The notes under the pieces were generated by a model. That model searched no databases and was not told the origin of the DNA. It saw only the letters and a list, made by a program, of their open reading frames with translations. From Mactra quadrangularis (taxonomy: Eukaryota; Mollusca; Bivalvia; Venerida; Mactridae), in NCBI GenBank assembly GCA_025267735.1, contig CM046309.1:53636319-53700318 (forward strand): a stretch of 64,000 nt of DNA, given 5' to 3'. Below, piece by piece: positions 27,905 to 42,800 of the stretch. The stretch's first letter is position 1. Each line of letters begins with the position of its first letter. The position numbers were made by a program, and so were the translations under genes.

Positions 27905-30900
27905 TGTTTTTATGTTTATATATACCTTCAAAATAAACATCAACGCCTATGATTAACTGAATCGTTTTATCACATTGAACCTAATGAACAATATATATCA
28001 TACTTCGATTTGTGAAAGTGATCATCAGGTATCGGTTGCTCAATAAAGTGATTGAAAGTAGATAAACCCCAAACTTCTAAAGTAAAAAGCAAATATTCAA
28101 GAATACTGTTTCTGTACTCAAACATGTTTCATTGCGTATTGATTTTGGGGTTAACGCCGTAGCAAAACATTGTATAAGTCATTGCGTAACAAATAGAAGA
28201 GAACTCCGTTACTGATAAGGAATTAGAAATCCAATTACTATTTTAGCACACTGAATTTGTCTATTCAAACAGGCTTAGGAAAATATAAACAATACTAACT
28301 ATCTTAAGTACCCAATTCATAGAAATGTATACCAATGACAAAGGCCAACAAAACTTTCCCGATGTAAGTTTTAAGATTAATTAAACTACAAGAAATTTAG
28401 AAAAAGTATTTGAACTAACTAAAATACAAGAAATTCACAAAGAGTCTAGGACTTTGGGAGATATCAGCCATAAATGTCCCAAGATATTTGATATGACGAC
28501 GTGTAGTCTAAGAGTCTAAAGCTATTTAGATGATATCGACCTGATACTTTGATCTCTATGTACTGATATGGTAATTCTTTCATCACATATCAAGCTGATA
28601 TTCATCAACCTAGCCTTCAATGGATAAAAAACAACGATATAGAGGAAGAAATGATAGTGATTGTTCACACACTTGAATACGATTTAAAATAAGAATCAAT
28701 GATTAAAACAAATACAACACGATATGCTTGTAATTAAGAAATGCAAGTGATACACGACAATATCATCGACAGTTTATTATATTCTTCTCCTGGCACACTT
28801 TTTAAAGTTTCCTTTCTGATTCATTGTGATTTTTGACGACATTCAGACCTAGTTAGCTAACCTAGTTTGTGGAGGGATGATGTTGTATACTTTTCTAAAC
28901 AATAAACACCCTTTTCAGGTACAGTTTTACATTACCTGTCATCATTTTCTCGAGTAATTGTACATTGCATAAACGTTTAAAGGACTTAATTTTAAGAATT
29001 TCTCTGAGATACACGAAACAAAGTAACATAATTAACAATGCAAAGACAAATCATTACAAAAGTGTAATGATATAACTTTTGATAAAGTTTGATATAAATA
29101 TGCATTACAAACGAATTAAATATAAGTATCATAATCGACTTTTAAATGGAAAAAAAACTGTAAAATCTAGCACTAAATAAACATACTAAACATGACTCTG
29201 AATAAATTTTTTATCAACCTCTGGCGCTTTTACAAGAAAATCTTACTATAAAATCATCATAAGTCAAAAGCAAGAAACATTAATAATACGGTCATTTTGG
29301 TCAGTTAATTCTAAGTATTATTGAATTATGTTTAATAATGTATACCTTTTAAATACCATATCATAGTTAAGTTTATCATCCTTCTGAATTAGAAATTTAT
29401 GAACATTACCTACGATAACTTTTTACGTAGGAAGTTTTGTGAAAATGTGCACAGTCTTCTATGTGTCATAGTTTTCAGGAATATCAATATTTCTATGAAA
29501 CATAAGATACATTATATCTAGCAATAAAATATATACTTTAATAGGTGATAACATATCGTCTGAACATTGTATACTAACATCGTACAGACGATGTATGAGA
29601 ATGTTTTTTCAGCATTGATAAGAATTAACATTGTCAAGTCTAGCCTGCAGTGACATTTTCATTTGTTGGATATTTTTTCTTTGAAGTGAGGTTCACACTT
29701 ATTAGTGTCATTGAAAGAAAACTATACGAAGTTACTTGGTTTAGATGTTGAACTTCTTAAGAACAATCTTAAAAACGCCATTGTACAATATAAACAAACA
29801 TGCGAAATGCAATTGGAATATATCGGAGCAGTAATTGAATGATTAGCATTATGTTTCAATGCCATTGATTTGTAAATATTTATAGAAATAGTAAATATCG
29901 TGTAAAATTTCACATGATAAATTAAAAATAACACATACAATTTCAAAGATATGGAATATAAGCTACTGTTGCTAGCTCTATACGAAAGGAATTATCCAAA
30001 AGCAGAAAAAGCGGCAAATGACACGTAATATGAATATTTGTAAGGAGGCATGGACGCCAAACATAGACACTAGACATATAAGCAGTCTTAATAAATTTGT
30101 CATATTTTTGCATTAAATTGGTATGTTAACTTATTTATTTTTGAAGAAAATGTTAAATACGATCACAGTAATTACACCGAAGTTACGCTTGTGTTAAGAA
30201 CCCACGCGATAATAAAAGCACTTACAGACTCCATAGAATATTGAAAACTGATATTTAAAGTTACAAATAAATTTGTATTTCACTTTAATTACTAAATAAA
30301 CGTTCTCTGTAGTAATTAAAAGCACATTGCACATGTTTTAAGGAATACGATTAAGTATAAGGAAAAAATGACATTATTCTGTTATTGTAAAGATACAAGG
30401 AAAAACAGTTTGAAAGCATTTGCCATAGTTTTTATTTTTAAAGGCAAGGACGTTGTATGAGTTATCAATATAGCAGAAATATTCGAAATAAAGACTCATG
30501 AAGTCATCATAGTCGATTATATTGAATTTGTGTATTGCAATCAAACCAATTCAAGTTCTAAACCAGATTCTGTCATCTCCACTGGGGTCCAAAATTTTCT
30601 TTACACACTAAATTTTGATGTCTTGAGATATACTTTGATACACTTAATATAAAGGTAAAAGTTTCACATCTAGAATACAGTTTAAAATGAACAATCAGCA
30701 ATATTCTTTGTGTATTATGAATAAAAAATAGTAAATAAAACGAGTCTTTTTCAAAGTTTTAATGATAATGATAAGAGAAATATTGAAAAAAAAATACATG
30801 TGTAAAGAAACTTTTGGTCCTAGTGTATGTATTTTTACAATACATTAATTACAAAATCACTGTCGTCTTGATTCAAATAGTTGAGTGTTTAACATTAATT

Positions 30901-30950
30901 GATTTCACGTGTACACTGCTCTGTTCTCATGCAGATTTACGATAAAAATC
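27905..30950. other. No recognisable content
   Basis: AT-rich. 28470-28640 is distantly similar to 21300-21480. No genes identified. Confidence 0.4.
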
Positions 30951-30952
30951 AA

Positions 30953-33090
30953 GCGTCAGAAACAAATGCATGTAATTGCGGAAATGCAGTCTTGATAGAG
31001 ACGCGCAAAGTTTGCATCGAAAATTCCAGACAGATTTGTTTTCATCTTTTGTAAAATATACGCTGAGATAAAATTTAAGGCTCGTTATGGTAATAATGGT
31101 TATTCAATGTAGATTTATAGATATTTTCCCATTTTATATGGCGTGTAGATAAATAAGTCAATGGTCTTTATTACTGATATTAAATATTTTGGCTGCTAGC
31201 TGTGTTTCATGTTTGTTGTGAAGTTCTTAAACAATTCTATTGGCGCATAACAGTATAAATGTTTTAATGGAACATTTCTCTTATTTTTGTGAATCTGAAC
31301 CTGCATTTATGGGCGGTTTATAAATTATACAAGATATGACTATAACTATAAATTATGATTGGCTAGAAAAGTTTCCACTTCATCCCAAAAATTAGAAGCA
31401 ATACGTTTTGATTCAGATACTACTCTTAACAGTGATCTTATACTATATACATCTTTGTGATTATTCTACAAAGTAAGAATTCTTCTACAAGCGACCAATG
31501 CCATCACCATTTATAGCTTTTGTTTTTTTTTCTTAATGTAAAAATCCGTTCCATGACTAAGTATAATATTTCGATGTATATGTATTTATGTTAACTTTCA
31601 CTTCTCACATATTGTTATGTATGTAACTAGTGAATATAAATGTTCTGTTCTGTTCTGCGTCAGAAACAAATGCATGTTATTGCTGTAATGCTTTCTCGAT
31701 AGAGACGCGCGAAGTTTGCATCAAAAATTCCAGACAGATTTGTTTTCATCTTTTGTAAAATATATGTTGAGATAAAATTTAAGGCGCGTTATGGTAATAA
31801 TGGTTATTCAATGAAAATTTATAGATATTTTCTCATTTTATATGGCGTGTAGATAAATAAGTCAATGGTCTTTATTACTGTTATTAAATATTTTAGCTGC
31901 TAGCTGTGTTTCATGTTTGTTTTGAAGTTCTAAAACAATTCTATTGGCGCATAACAGTATAAATGTTTTAATGGAACATTTCTCTTACTTTTGTGAATCT
32001 GAACCTGCATTCATGGACGGTTTATAAATTATGCAAGCTATGACTATATGGTTGACTAGAAAAGATTCCATTTCCTCCCCAAAAATTAGAAGCAAAACGT
32101 TTTGGTTCAGATACTACTCTTAACAGTGATCTTACACTATAGAAGCGCAATCGAATATATAGACTATATAAATTTTTGCGCTATATAAATGGACTTTGAT
32201 TTGATTGATTTGATTTGATAGACATATTTGTGATTATTCTACATAGTAAGAATTCTTCTACAAGCGACCAATGCCATCATCATTTATATCTTTTTGTTCT
32301 TAATGTAAAAATCCGTTCCATGACTAAGTATTATATTTCGATGTATATGTATTTATGTTAACTTTCACTTCTCACATATTGTTATGTATGTAACTAGTGA
32401 ATATAAATGTTCTGTTCTGTTCTGCGTCAGAAACAAATGCATGTTATTGCTGTAATGCTTTCTCGATAGAGACGCGCGAAGTTTGCATCAAAAATTCCAG
32501 ACAGATTTGTTTTCATCTTTTGTAAAATATACGTTGAGATAAAATTTAAGGCGCGTTATGGTAATAATGGTTATTCAATGAAAATTTATAGATATTTTCT
32601 CATTTTATATGGCGTGTAGATAAATAAGTCAATGGTCTTTATTACTGATATTAAATATTTTGGCTGCTAGCTGTGTTTCATGTTAGTTATGAAGTTCTAA
32701 AACAATTTCATTGGCGCATAACAGTATAAATGTTTTAATGGAACATTTCTCTGACTTATCTGAATCTGCATTCATAGACGGTTTATAAATTATACAAGCA
32801 ATAACTTTTGTTTAGCTAGAAAAGATTCCACTTCATCCCAAAAATTAGAAGCAAAACGTTTTGGTTCAGATATTACTCTTAATAGTGATCTTATACTATA
32901 TACATCTTTGTGATTATTCTTCATAGTAAGAATTCTTCTACAAGCGACCAATTCCATCACCATTTATAGCTTTTTTTTAATGTAAAAATCCGTTCCATGA
33001 CTAAGTATAATAATATTTCGTTGTACTTTCTCTTCTCACATATTGTATATTATGTAACTAGTAAATGTAAACAAAAGTTATGTTCTATTA
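30953..33090 (+). repeat. Three tandem copies of a ~0.7 kb retroelement-like unit
   Basis: Units begin with gcgtcagaaacaaatgcatg at 30953, 31657 and 32424. Units 1 and 2 end in a ttctgttctgttctg tail, typical of the 3' end of a non-LTR element, and unit 3 ends in a degenerate version. Unit 2 carries an extra segment at about 32142-32222. The units are much more alike than the copy at 27.1 kb. There is no open frame of note in any of them. Confidence 0.85.
32142..32222 (+). mobile_element. SINE/LINE 3' tail fragment inside unit 2
   Basis: Only the middle unit has this extra sequence. It contains ttgcgctatataaatggac followed by a (TTTGATTGAT)-like tail, which is a common 3' end of invertebrate retroelements. 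It marks a change after the triplication. Confidence 0.6.
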
Positions 33091-33404
33091 TGTTTATTTG
33101 ATAATTTGAATTATATGTATTGAGGCAAACGCATAATATAATGTATGTCAAACAAACGAAGAAACTCAATTTAATTTGTCATTAGCAAATTCAGCTGAGT
33201 ACACTTCACCTGATAAAAAAGCAGTTTATATAAAAGTCATTCTTATTCAAATCTCGAAGAGAACTGGAAAAAACAAGGCCATAACGATATAATTAAAGTG
33301 ACTATTTGCAATTTGTAAAAACATAAAAGCGATGTTAATCAATTCTTTCCTTTTTCTTTTTCTCTTATTGTCCCTTTTCAGTTTCCGTTGGGTTAGTTTT
33401 TGTA

Positions 33405-33665
33405 TATCAATTACGCTTAAACATCATTATTAGTATTAACTGGAGAATACAATCAATATACGATAGTGAAGTTCGCCGCAGTAACGTTTGATTTTACATC
33501 CAGACAAGAATAATACTAGACTCTCTCTAATTCAGTGATTCATTGCGTGTTCCCGATCATTATTATCTTCACGAAGAAACTTGTCATAAATTAGTAGTCA
33601 GTAAAGGCAAATTAATATAAACGTTTTGTATTGTTAGAAGTGGTATTTTTGGGTTTATAAAAGGT
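33405..33665. repeat. Dispersed repeat, copy 2
   Basis: Partner of 24440-24720 in the same orientation, about 8.9 kb away. Confidence 0.88.
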
Positions 33666-33799
33666 CTATATTTTTGGACTTGGCAAAGAAGTAGAATAGA
33701 TTTATTATGACGTCTTAATGTAGATTGAATGAATAGAAATTGATGCTCGTAAATACTAGAAGAAGATAAATTCTGTACGTAGTTAGTAACCAATGTTAA

Positions 33800-34280
33800 A
33801 GCGATTTGTTCACATATTTAGATTTAAAATCTAAATCATCTCTTGTTTTTGCTTTTGGTAAGAGTTTTGTTGTTTACTGTTTGCCGTCTTGATATGTTTT
33901 TAGACTTTTATTTATGTTTTTAAATTACCTATCAAGGTCTGTAACTGTGTTAAGAAAATTAATGTTTAACATTTTAAGGCAAACTGACTAATATATTTTG
34001 AATTATATAAAGTAAACGTAACAAGAACGCAATCAAATCGTCTAGACAGCAAATTATCAAACATCTTAAGATAATTTAACATTACAACATAGAATACTTT
34101 ACGATTAAAATTGGCCGTAAGACGCTTGATAATATTGGTCTCTATAGCATTACTAGATATTTGACATAAAACCATCATCTTTTACACATGTATGTCAATT
34201 CAAACTGAAAGATTCATTATCAGAACTCTTGCTTTCAAAATGCATCAATGCCATGCTGAATGTTAAAAAAAAAATGCTTT
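33800..34280. other. No recognisable content
   Basis: AT-rich. Nothing identified. Confidence 0.4.
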
Positions 34281-34284
34281 AAAG

Positions 34285-34465
34285 TTGAACAACCTTTGGG
34301 TTCGATCCCCATCAGGAGTACTGCTATTTCCTTGAGTAAGAATTTTACCTACAATTGCTCCACTTCACCCAGATGTAAATGGGTACTGTGTTCGGACTTA
34401 TCGTACAAGATTGTAAAGTCGGCTGAACATGTACATGGGAACAGACTTTAAAATCGCACTTTAAC
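34285..34465 (+). mobile_element. tRNA-derived SINE, family B (5' truncated)
   Basis: B box gggttcgatcccc, then a body with tatttccttgagtaagaa, a ctccacttcaccca stretch and gatgtaaatgggtac. The same order occurs at 42250-42580. Confidence 0.8.
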
Positions 34466-34651
34466 AATACGTTTGATGTCAATCAGCACAATATTTATAA
34501 TAAATAACTGTATGTTATATATAGGTCATATATCAATTAAGAATATGTTTGAACTAAACATTTCTTAAGAGCCTCAATACATGATAACAAGAAAGACAAC
34601 GAGACATGACGCATGAGGGATGATAGTACGGGAGAGTGAGAAAAAAGCTAG

Positions 34652-34858
34652 GAATAGTATAGTTCGCACACAAAACACTGTGTATAAAACAATACAATGA
34701 ACTAATCCATACAGGGGATGCTTAGGATGGCATTTAAATATATTATTCTAATTTGTTTTATGAAGTGTCTTGTTGGAGTAATGGTTATACGTTCTACTAA
34801 TACAAGCATGATTGGCCAAGGGATGGTTTATCCGCCACACTAATTTTGTTAAAATGAA
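34652..34858 (-). repeat. Dispersed repeat C, inverted copy
   Basis: The reverse complement matches 37071-37340 and 46431-46700: catcctaagcatcccctg, then tggattagttcattg, and at the other end attcattttaacaaaatt. No terminal repeats were read. Confidence 0.8.
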
Positions 34859-34859
34859 C

Positions 34860-36824
34860 TATACAACTTTTCTTTTCAATACGTACTGTCTACATCTGGA
34901 ATAGATTGGTTCATTTTTAATGTTTACACAAACACGTTTTGTTATTTTGTACGAACTATAGTACTAATGAATATCTATTGCATTGCATTTGTTTTTTTTT
35001 TTTACATTTACAGCGTTTCTGATGAATCACATTGTTGCACGAAGTACATATACATATAAGATTTGGAAGTTCCTGAAGGTTATGCCACTATAAAGTCTGC
35101 ATAATTGGTGTTCTTCGTAAGCCAACACGCAATGTATTTCAGACTATGTACTAATAACTACCATAATTATTTATTTGATAGGTTCAACAAATGCCCGTTT
35201 TATCTACATAATGTGATTTCTTCACGCAATTTTGCTTTTTTTATACCATTGGCCTAATGGCTGACGAGACAGCAGTCAATAAAAAAGGTGATATATAACC
35301 AGTCTTAATGAAAGAGAAACTGTGAAAGATAAACATGTATATACTTTATAAAAGTACAAAGTTGATAACTAAAGCAGAACTTATTGAAGCTTAAATCGCT
35401 GTCAATTAATGAATGGTATTTAGGCATAAAGGGAGACAACCAAACCAAAACGCACCAACATGTAACCAGTAAGAGTAGTCTTTCTTAGAATATCTCAAGC
35501 TATGTTGACTCTTTTATTGATCAGAAAATTCCTTATATATCTATACTACGTAAACATCTCTAAATATAAACACACAGATCATCGCACAAATCGGCGATTA
35601 GGGTTATTGTAGGAACTAGTTCCGCGTACGAAACACTCTCGTTGTATTTAATACAATCAGTCTTTACTTTTAAAAGATAACTTTATTTCAGGAATAGTAT
35701 ATATCCATAAATCCCAATCGGTATTGTTATTTATACATTCAACGAGTAAACCACATTATTTCAAATGTCAGTTATAAATGACGTTTGTAAACACCTTAGC
35801 ATAAACTATAAGAAGGTAATATTACCGCTTTGAAAGTTTTAATTAACATGCATGCTAAATTAGATAGCAATACATGTATTATATTGAGTAGCCACAAAAA
35901 CATATACATTGTTCTAACAGTTGAAGGGGAAGTTACTAGAATGTATACATTGCTACATTGTTTCAAGTAAATAAATCTTTACTCATAATGTTTAGCGTAG
36001 TATAATTCATAGTATTGTGATACCAATATGTCAATCATTTGAAAGAAAGAAATAGTGAATTAATACTTCGTAGATATGTTTGTTTCATTGAATAGGCTTT
36101 CATTTCTTTAAAGGATTTGAAAAGGGAACCTAAGTAATAACGGCATCATTAGAATCCAACCCAGGGTCTGTTTTTAAACAGCGATCGCTTAATGATAAAC
36201 ATAAATATTATAAAGTTCACATATCATGTACAATATGTAAAATATCATATGTACAAGTATTTATATAAAAATGCCTATTTATTTAATAAATATCAATAGA
36301 AAAAAAGTAAGATAAGAGATAAAATATGTGAGGCCTTAGAATGCAATAGGTTAACATTGAGTTTCAAAGTCTTTAAACACTGTTTTGCAGAGCCAGGAAA
36401 CTCGCAGGCAAGCATGAAATTATGAGCGAGCTATGCGCATTTACTTAAGGTTCTTCGTCGTCCAAGTTCTACAGAAAACAGCGTCAAATTACGATAATGG
36501 TGACTATAGGTAATGGAAATATGTACATATTAAATAATAATTGAGATTTGTAGTCAATGCTTTCCTGTTTAAGATAAAAACATAACCACGTGACTTCAAA
36601 ACGATGTTTTAACCAATCAGAACATAAAGATATTGATCATTTTGAGAAAATTAACATGATTCGAATGGTCAATATTAAATATTCATAAACTAAATGAATT
36701 ATTATCAAATTTGGTACAGAATAACATCATAAAAACATTTCGTTTTCTTTTACATTTGGTACTTTCATCGTTTTGATACGTTCGCGGGGATATGTATGAA
36801 ATTATTAATCATATTTTAACTCAC
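34860..36824. other. No recognisable content; next CUB exon not found
   Basis: AT-rich DNA following the last recognised exon on the minus strand. I looked for the SPxYP loop and YDG strand of a third CUB and for a phase-1 acceptor exon and did not find one. Confidence 0.4.
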
Positions 36825-36860
36825 TTGAGCCCGGATTCTTAATCATTGGGGAGCTATCGT
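36825..36860 (-). CDS. Exon 8 of the CUB gene: 36-nt linker exon
   Basis: 36 nt between an acceptor with TTTCTGTTTCAG and a donor TCAA|GTGAGT, symmetric phase 1. It reads DSSPMIKNPGS after the shared Asp codon, a flexible Ser/Pro linker of the kind that separates CUB2 from later domains. Its frame fits the exon before it. The following exon was not found in the left part of the window, so the gene either continues beyond it or has a very long intron here. Confidence 0.68.
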
Positions 36861-39800
36861 CTGAAACAGAAAAAATAGTAAAAGAATCAATATGAAAAAC
36901 AACATAATATATAGAAATATATTTAGAATAAATATGAAGAAAAAGAAAATATAGAAACAAAACGAAAATAGATCTGTATTTGTTTTCATCGCATTTCGCC
37001 TCTATTCAAAAATGATCATTTATATAGTACGTACAAAATAACAAAATGTGTTTGGGTAACCATTAAAAATGAGACAATCCATTTCAGGGGTAGGCAGTAT
37101 TGAAAATAAAAATTGTGTGATTCATTTTAACAAAAAAAGCAGGGCGGATAAATCAGCACCACTAAATCAATCATACTTGTAATGAAAGAACGCTTTTCCA
37201 TTACACTAACAATTAAGACACTCGTAAAACGGTAAACATATCGCAATTGTTTATGTTATTGTCATCCTGAGCATCCCTCGTCGTGGATTAGTTCATTGAA
37301 TTGTTATTATAAACAGTGTTTTTTATTGTTCGAACTATAAATTGAATAGATAGAGAAGAAGCATACGTGAAATCCATTAGAGAAAGATGAAGAAAGGGAG
37401 ACAATAATTGTGCAAATATATCTCACCATAATTCTGGTTTGTTCCCTTTGTTCAACACATACGTCATGTCACGTGATCACAGGCTAGTATATGCGACACT
37501 AAGCTAAGCATCTTTGGTAAAATACTTATTTATCACGACCACGTTGCGATTTGTACATTATAATACAGTTCCTGCCCAACTTTACTTAACAAACTGAATG
37601 ATTATGTGGCTACTCAAAATATCAATATAATATAACTATCCAATAAAGTATGCATGCTAAATGAAACCTTTAAAGCGGTAATATTTCCGACCTGTACTTT
37701 ATGCTAACGTGCTAAAATATGTCATTCTTTTAATTGATATTAGAAAACAAAAATAAGTATATTGATAAAGTCCTATTGAGATGTATCGATGGAGTAATAT
37801 TTCTGACGATTATGTCGTCATAAAGTACAGCAAGCGTGTGTTTAAACACCGAACTCTTTCCTGCGCAGAGCGATATTACCGTATTGTTCGATGAATTGTG
37901 CGTCTAAGAATGAGGATGTTTACATCGTTTATGTATAGAATAACTTAATGTAACTAACAACACTAACTAATTATGTATTTTATCACTTGGTTTTAAAAGC
38001 AAAATCCTTAGTTGTATTTTTATTTAATCGTTGAGGGTACTCGTATACAATGTACATATTGACATATCAATGTATGCCCTAATGACCTGTTGAAGAGTAT
38101 TATTTATTAAAGGAGTTCTAGTCAAGAACAAAAAAACATGCGTGTTTTCACTCTTCATTTAATGAGACGTTAACCAAATTTGAACATTGAACACATACAC
38201 AGCTCTTATATTTGAATGACAGACTTCGATGATAATGTTTCCAGCTATCGCTCTGTTTTGAACGACACCAGCTTTAAACAACAACAACAACAACGTGATG
38301 TGTTTGATCACGTAATATACTTACCAATATCTGGTGGACGTGGATATTTAGCATCAACAAATTCATATACAGCAGAGAAACCTTGTTTTTCATGGTGTGC
38401 ATCCGACATAAACTCTATATACAAATATGGTCCAGTTGACTGAGTTTGCACTTGATTTTGCGTATCACAAATTGCATTGAGTAGCCTCTTTGTACTGTCA
38501 CGACCATCGTATACCCTGATGACGTCACCTACACCGTCACAACCGCTGAAAAAAAAGTATCTCCATAACATATACTCTTTAAAATGTTGTCATAGGGTCT
38601 CATGACATCGCACAGGGGTCACGTATAGGTGACATTAGTGTCGATTAAACAGTAACTTTAATATAGAAAATCTATTAAAAACAACGGAATTTTAGATTTC
38701 TGTTTTACGTTTGGATTTCCGAGCTGTTTTGACAATGCGTGTAATGACAAATTTGTTGCGAGTTGCATTATGGGTATTATAAAAGCCTTGGTCACCTGAA
38801 TGTGACACGTACCGGGAGCTTGTCAAATGTATGATTAGCGAGTACAAGAGTTGGTAATTTAGGCTTTGCTTTAATATGATTGCTCAAAGCATCGACTTGT
38901 CATAAAAATTGTTTATAGTGCATTCAGATCAACAATCTCAACCTCTCAACCAATGAGAAGGGCGCTATGACTAAAAACTGCATTAAGGCACGAAGATTGC
39001 TTTAAATGTGGTACACCGAAGTCTTTTTTTGGTCATCATTAAACGAGAATGTAGCAGGTGTGGGAATGCGTCAAGTGTAAATTAAGTCCTCTTGTTATGT
39101 AAATTAGGTCCTGATAGCTTTAGATCTTGATTCATAGGACAATATAATCAGGAGAAAACCGGAAATAGCATCACGAAGAACTCTTGAAATAGAATCAATT
39201 TACGTGTGTGACAATACAATACATTACCTAGACAAAGTTGTGAATCTGGATAGTTTGTTTGGTAGAGAAAAAAGTATTCTTGATAGAGTTGTTAAAAAGT
39301 ATAGAAGATGGAATACTTTTGTCACTAATGAAAGTTCATTATCTCAAAGAGGTTTGACCTAGATTTTAAAATTGAAATGCCTATGTACGTCATTGATGTT
39401 CCCGAAAATTTAGAAGAAATGCAAGCAGATTATTTACATGTTTTTATAAACCAACATTTTGGACGTTAAAATGCATTGTCATTGCAAAAGACATCAGAAC
39501 GTTTAAACTATTGTTAATAATTACCATTTTAGTTGTTTTATGATTATTATTGAAAGAATTATTTCAGACCTCGTAAATGCAATGAAAAAAGATAATTATA
39601 TTTATTAGGCTTTGCTCAAATGTTTGTAAAAAAAGGCGGGGTTATTAACTTGAATTGCTCTTAAGAAAAGCCTCCGCCCCCAGTAGTGTTAACATAATAT
39701 TTATCATTTGATGCCATTGTGAGTTGAGTTGTATATATTTTTGAGAGTGTGTGTATGATTTCGTCATTTAATAAATAAATGATATTTTTCACTCACAATA

Positions 39801-42800
39801 CTTGTGGCTAATTCCTTGTTTAATTTATTATTATGTGTAACACAAATAAACTCACATATTAAGGTTATTGCGATACTTGTTTGATTGTAGGGTATGTAGA
39901 TTGTGAAGTTCTGAAGGGAATATTCAAATTACATTATACATGTACATTGAACCAGTAGTCTTATTTTTTAAAGCAATATACGTGAGGATTACAGCGCATA
40001 CTTTGTAAAAATATGTATGAACAATTATCATGAATTTGGCATTAAAGGAAGCTCTCTGCCGTTCTGAAGCAATTTTTCCTACCCTTACCCTACCAGGAAA
40101 CAGGAAGCAAGAAAATAACAAATGACTTGATCAAAGTGGTTGAATGCTGTCACAAAAAACATCATATAAAAACAAAACTTACTTCATTCTCGTATTAACT
40201 GTTGGTAGTTTTATAATGTTGAATTTAACTTTCACAATTTCAGATTCACGTCCATTGAATATGTACCGACAGTTAGCTGATCTTGAGTATTTCTGAGGAT
40301 ATTTTGGTGAAAAGAATTTTCCAGACGTGCGTGTGCTCGCACTTTGAAATTGGTACGTACATTGTGTGCCCAAGTCTAGTACACCGTCTGTGCTGAATGC
40401 ACCTAAAATAACAAACAATACAGAAGTGATAATTAAATCAGAAATTGTTTTAATAATTTTCTCTAGTTCATCTTCAAAAGGAAATATTTTATGTAAATTT
40501 CAAAGACTATCGTGCAAAAGGGGAATGAACAAATGAGCGCTTGCGACCACCAAACATAGAATAAATTAGAACCTTTAAATAATTTTAACGATAGCAATGT
40601 TTAACTTTAAATGGCCACAAGCGCTCGTAATGGTGACCTGAATATAACAAATTTATGGGTTGTAAACACACATAACGATACAGAATACATTTAATAACAA
40701 AACAGCGTATATAGAATATTGTTTTAGAAAACAAAACTGTTGTTAAACCGTAAAAATCGTGTGTTCAATGTTACAAAAAAATATGGCTTTGAATTATTGT
40801 TGGTACCATAGTACGAACTGGTAAGTAGGAAAGTCATAACTTTATTATTATCTGATGACCATATTAAAAAGTCAAATTCATTAATCATAAGCAAATTGTC
40901 ATGAACAAAGTGGCAATTTGCTCGCTTTTGGATAAAAAATAGTCGAGCGCTTGCAACCACTTTATGACTTTTGTAGAACCAAAAATTCGTACTTGCTAAA
41001 AATACAATTAATGGAAATCCTTCCATGCTCGAGTGTAATTTTTGAATATAATTAATATGTACAATTCTTATATTAACACCTAATTCAGAGAGAAAAATAA
41101 ACCTTGTAGACTCAAATTAAAAACTTGATCAGAGAAAAAGTCAACATCGGTGACAAGCGCTCGATTGCCATTTTGATTAATAAAAATGGAATGATTAATC
41201 TAGAATGAAATATAAGTATGAATAATTAAAATGAAAATATGTAGTGACAGCACGAGGATTATTGGATGAATTGAGAATATAGAAAAAAAACAGAGTTCAA
41301 TTCAAATAGTTCTATAATTTATACTAAAACTTTAGAAATTCAATAAAGACAGTTTTGAATATTAGTACAACACATACGAAGCACGAAGTCAGAAAAAAAG
41401 GTGAACAGTAGAATAATAAAAAGGCGTAGCGTATTTTTTAAAAAGCAGTATCATGGTGTAAAATAAAGGCTTCCCTTTGAATCGTTCCTTTTAATTTAAA
41501 AATGATGTTGAGAAGGATAAAAGAACTTTTACTGAATAATCTGCTGTACCATCTTTAATTATAAAGATTATTACGATTTTTAAGTTTATCGCTGTGTCGA
41601 TACTAACTTATGTCATTTTGTAGCGAACTCATATTTAACCTTGAATTCTCTGAAATTTGTCAGTAACCAGTTCTTGTATTCCTTCCTTAAGGCCGACTAT
41701 TTATCAATATACATTATTAATTGAGGTAAATCGACATTATTGCCAAATTAGATAGAAGAGCATTATCGGATGGGTTCCAAACCAGCTACGCCTTCAAGAC
41801 AATTAATTCGAAATCATGCGCGTAGCATACTGCGCTATGTACATGGATAATTAGTTTACATGAAATTCGAGGGACGTTTATTATGCACAAATTCAAAGCG
41901 AGCTTGGTGAATAAAAGCGGAATGTTTATTTGTGGTGCTTAAAGAAAGAAAGACGTTCAGAAAAAATGTTAAGCTTTCAGAAATAGATATGCACACATAA
42001 TATACACAGAAAGGAGTTTGTTTTTATATAAAAAATGTAGAAGTAAGATATGACACACATATAAATATATAATAATGAATATAAAAAAATATGAGTGTTG
42101 GTTTGAAGTCTTGCCTGAACATCGACCAGGAATGTGACGATCAAATCTTGACTTGCACCTATCTATTTAGTTAAAATATTGCAAATAGTTTCAATATAAC
42201 TCAAGTCATAATGACAGCGCTGTTTTTTTAATAAAAGAACACTATTTACAATATGAAGATGATGCTAGTAGGAGCAGAAGTCCAATGATAGGACGCGCGC
42301 TTAGGGATCGAGAGGTCCTGGGTTCGAATCCCACTCTGGGCACAGCTGATTTCCTTGAGTAGGAAATATACATTCGATTGCACCACTCCACCCAGGTGTA
42401 AATTGGTACCAGCGATGGTGGTATAATTTGGTTGCGCCAGTTTGTCGGCTGCACTAATAAACGGAGTAAAAAGACTCCCCAGTGAGATGGATAGATAGAT
42501 ACCAGTTTCCCGATGATCAGGGATAATAGCTGTAAAGTCGGTGAACGTGCGTAAGCATGAAACTCGGGCTATCAAATGCCATTACATTTTTAGTACATGA
42601 ATACAAACTGCATTTCACAAAAGTTTATTAATAAACAACATTGAAGAACAAAAACAATTGTGATGAAATTCCAACCATACAATTAATTCAAATATATGAA
42701 CTAAGACTATAGTTGTACAACTTAAATTAAGTTACAATTGCAACTGATATAATTTGCAACTCGATGTATATTCATACAACCCTCAAAAATTGAACTTGAC

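Noticed and set aside
27099..31060. Coding conservation between 27.1 kb and the 31-33 kb units (ILQK stretch)
   Set aside because: Differences fall at first and second codon positions as often as third and the frame closes at different places, so the similarity is that of a repeat.
42246..42575. 109-codon minus-strand frame
   Set aside because: It lies wholly within a family B SINE in antisense.
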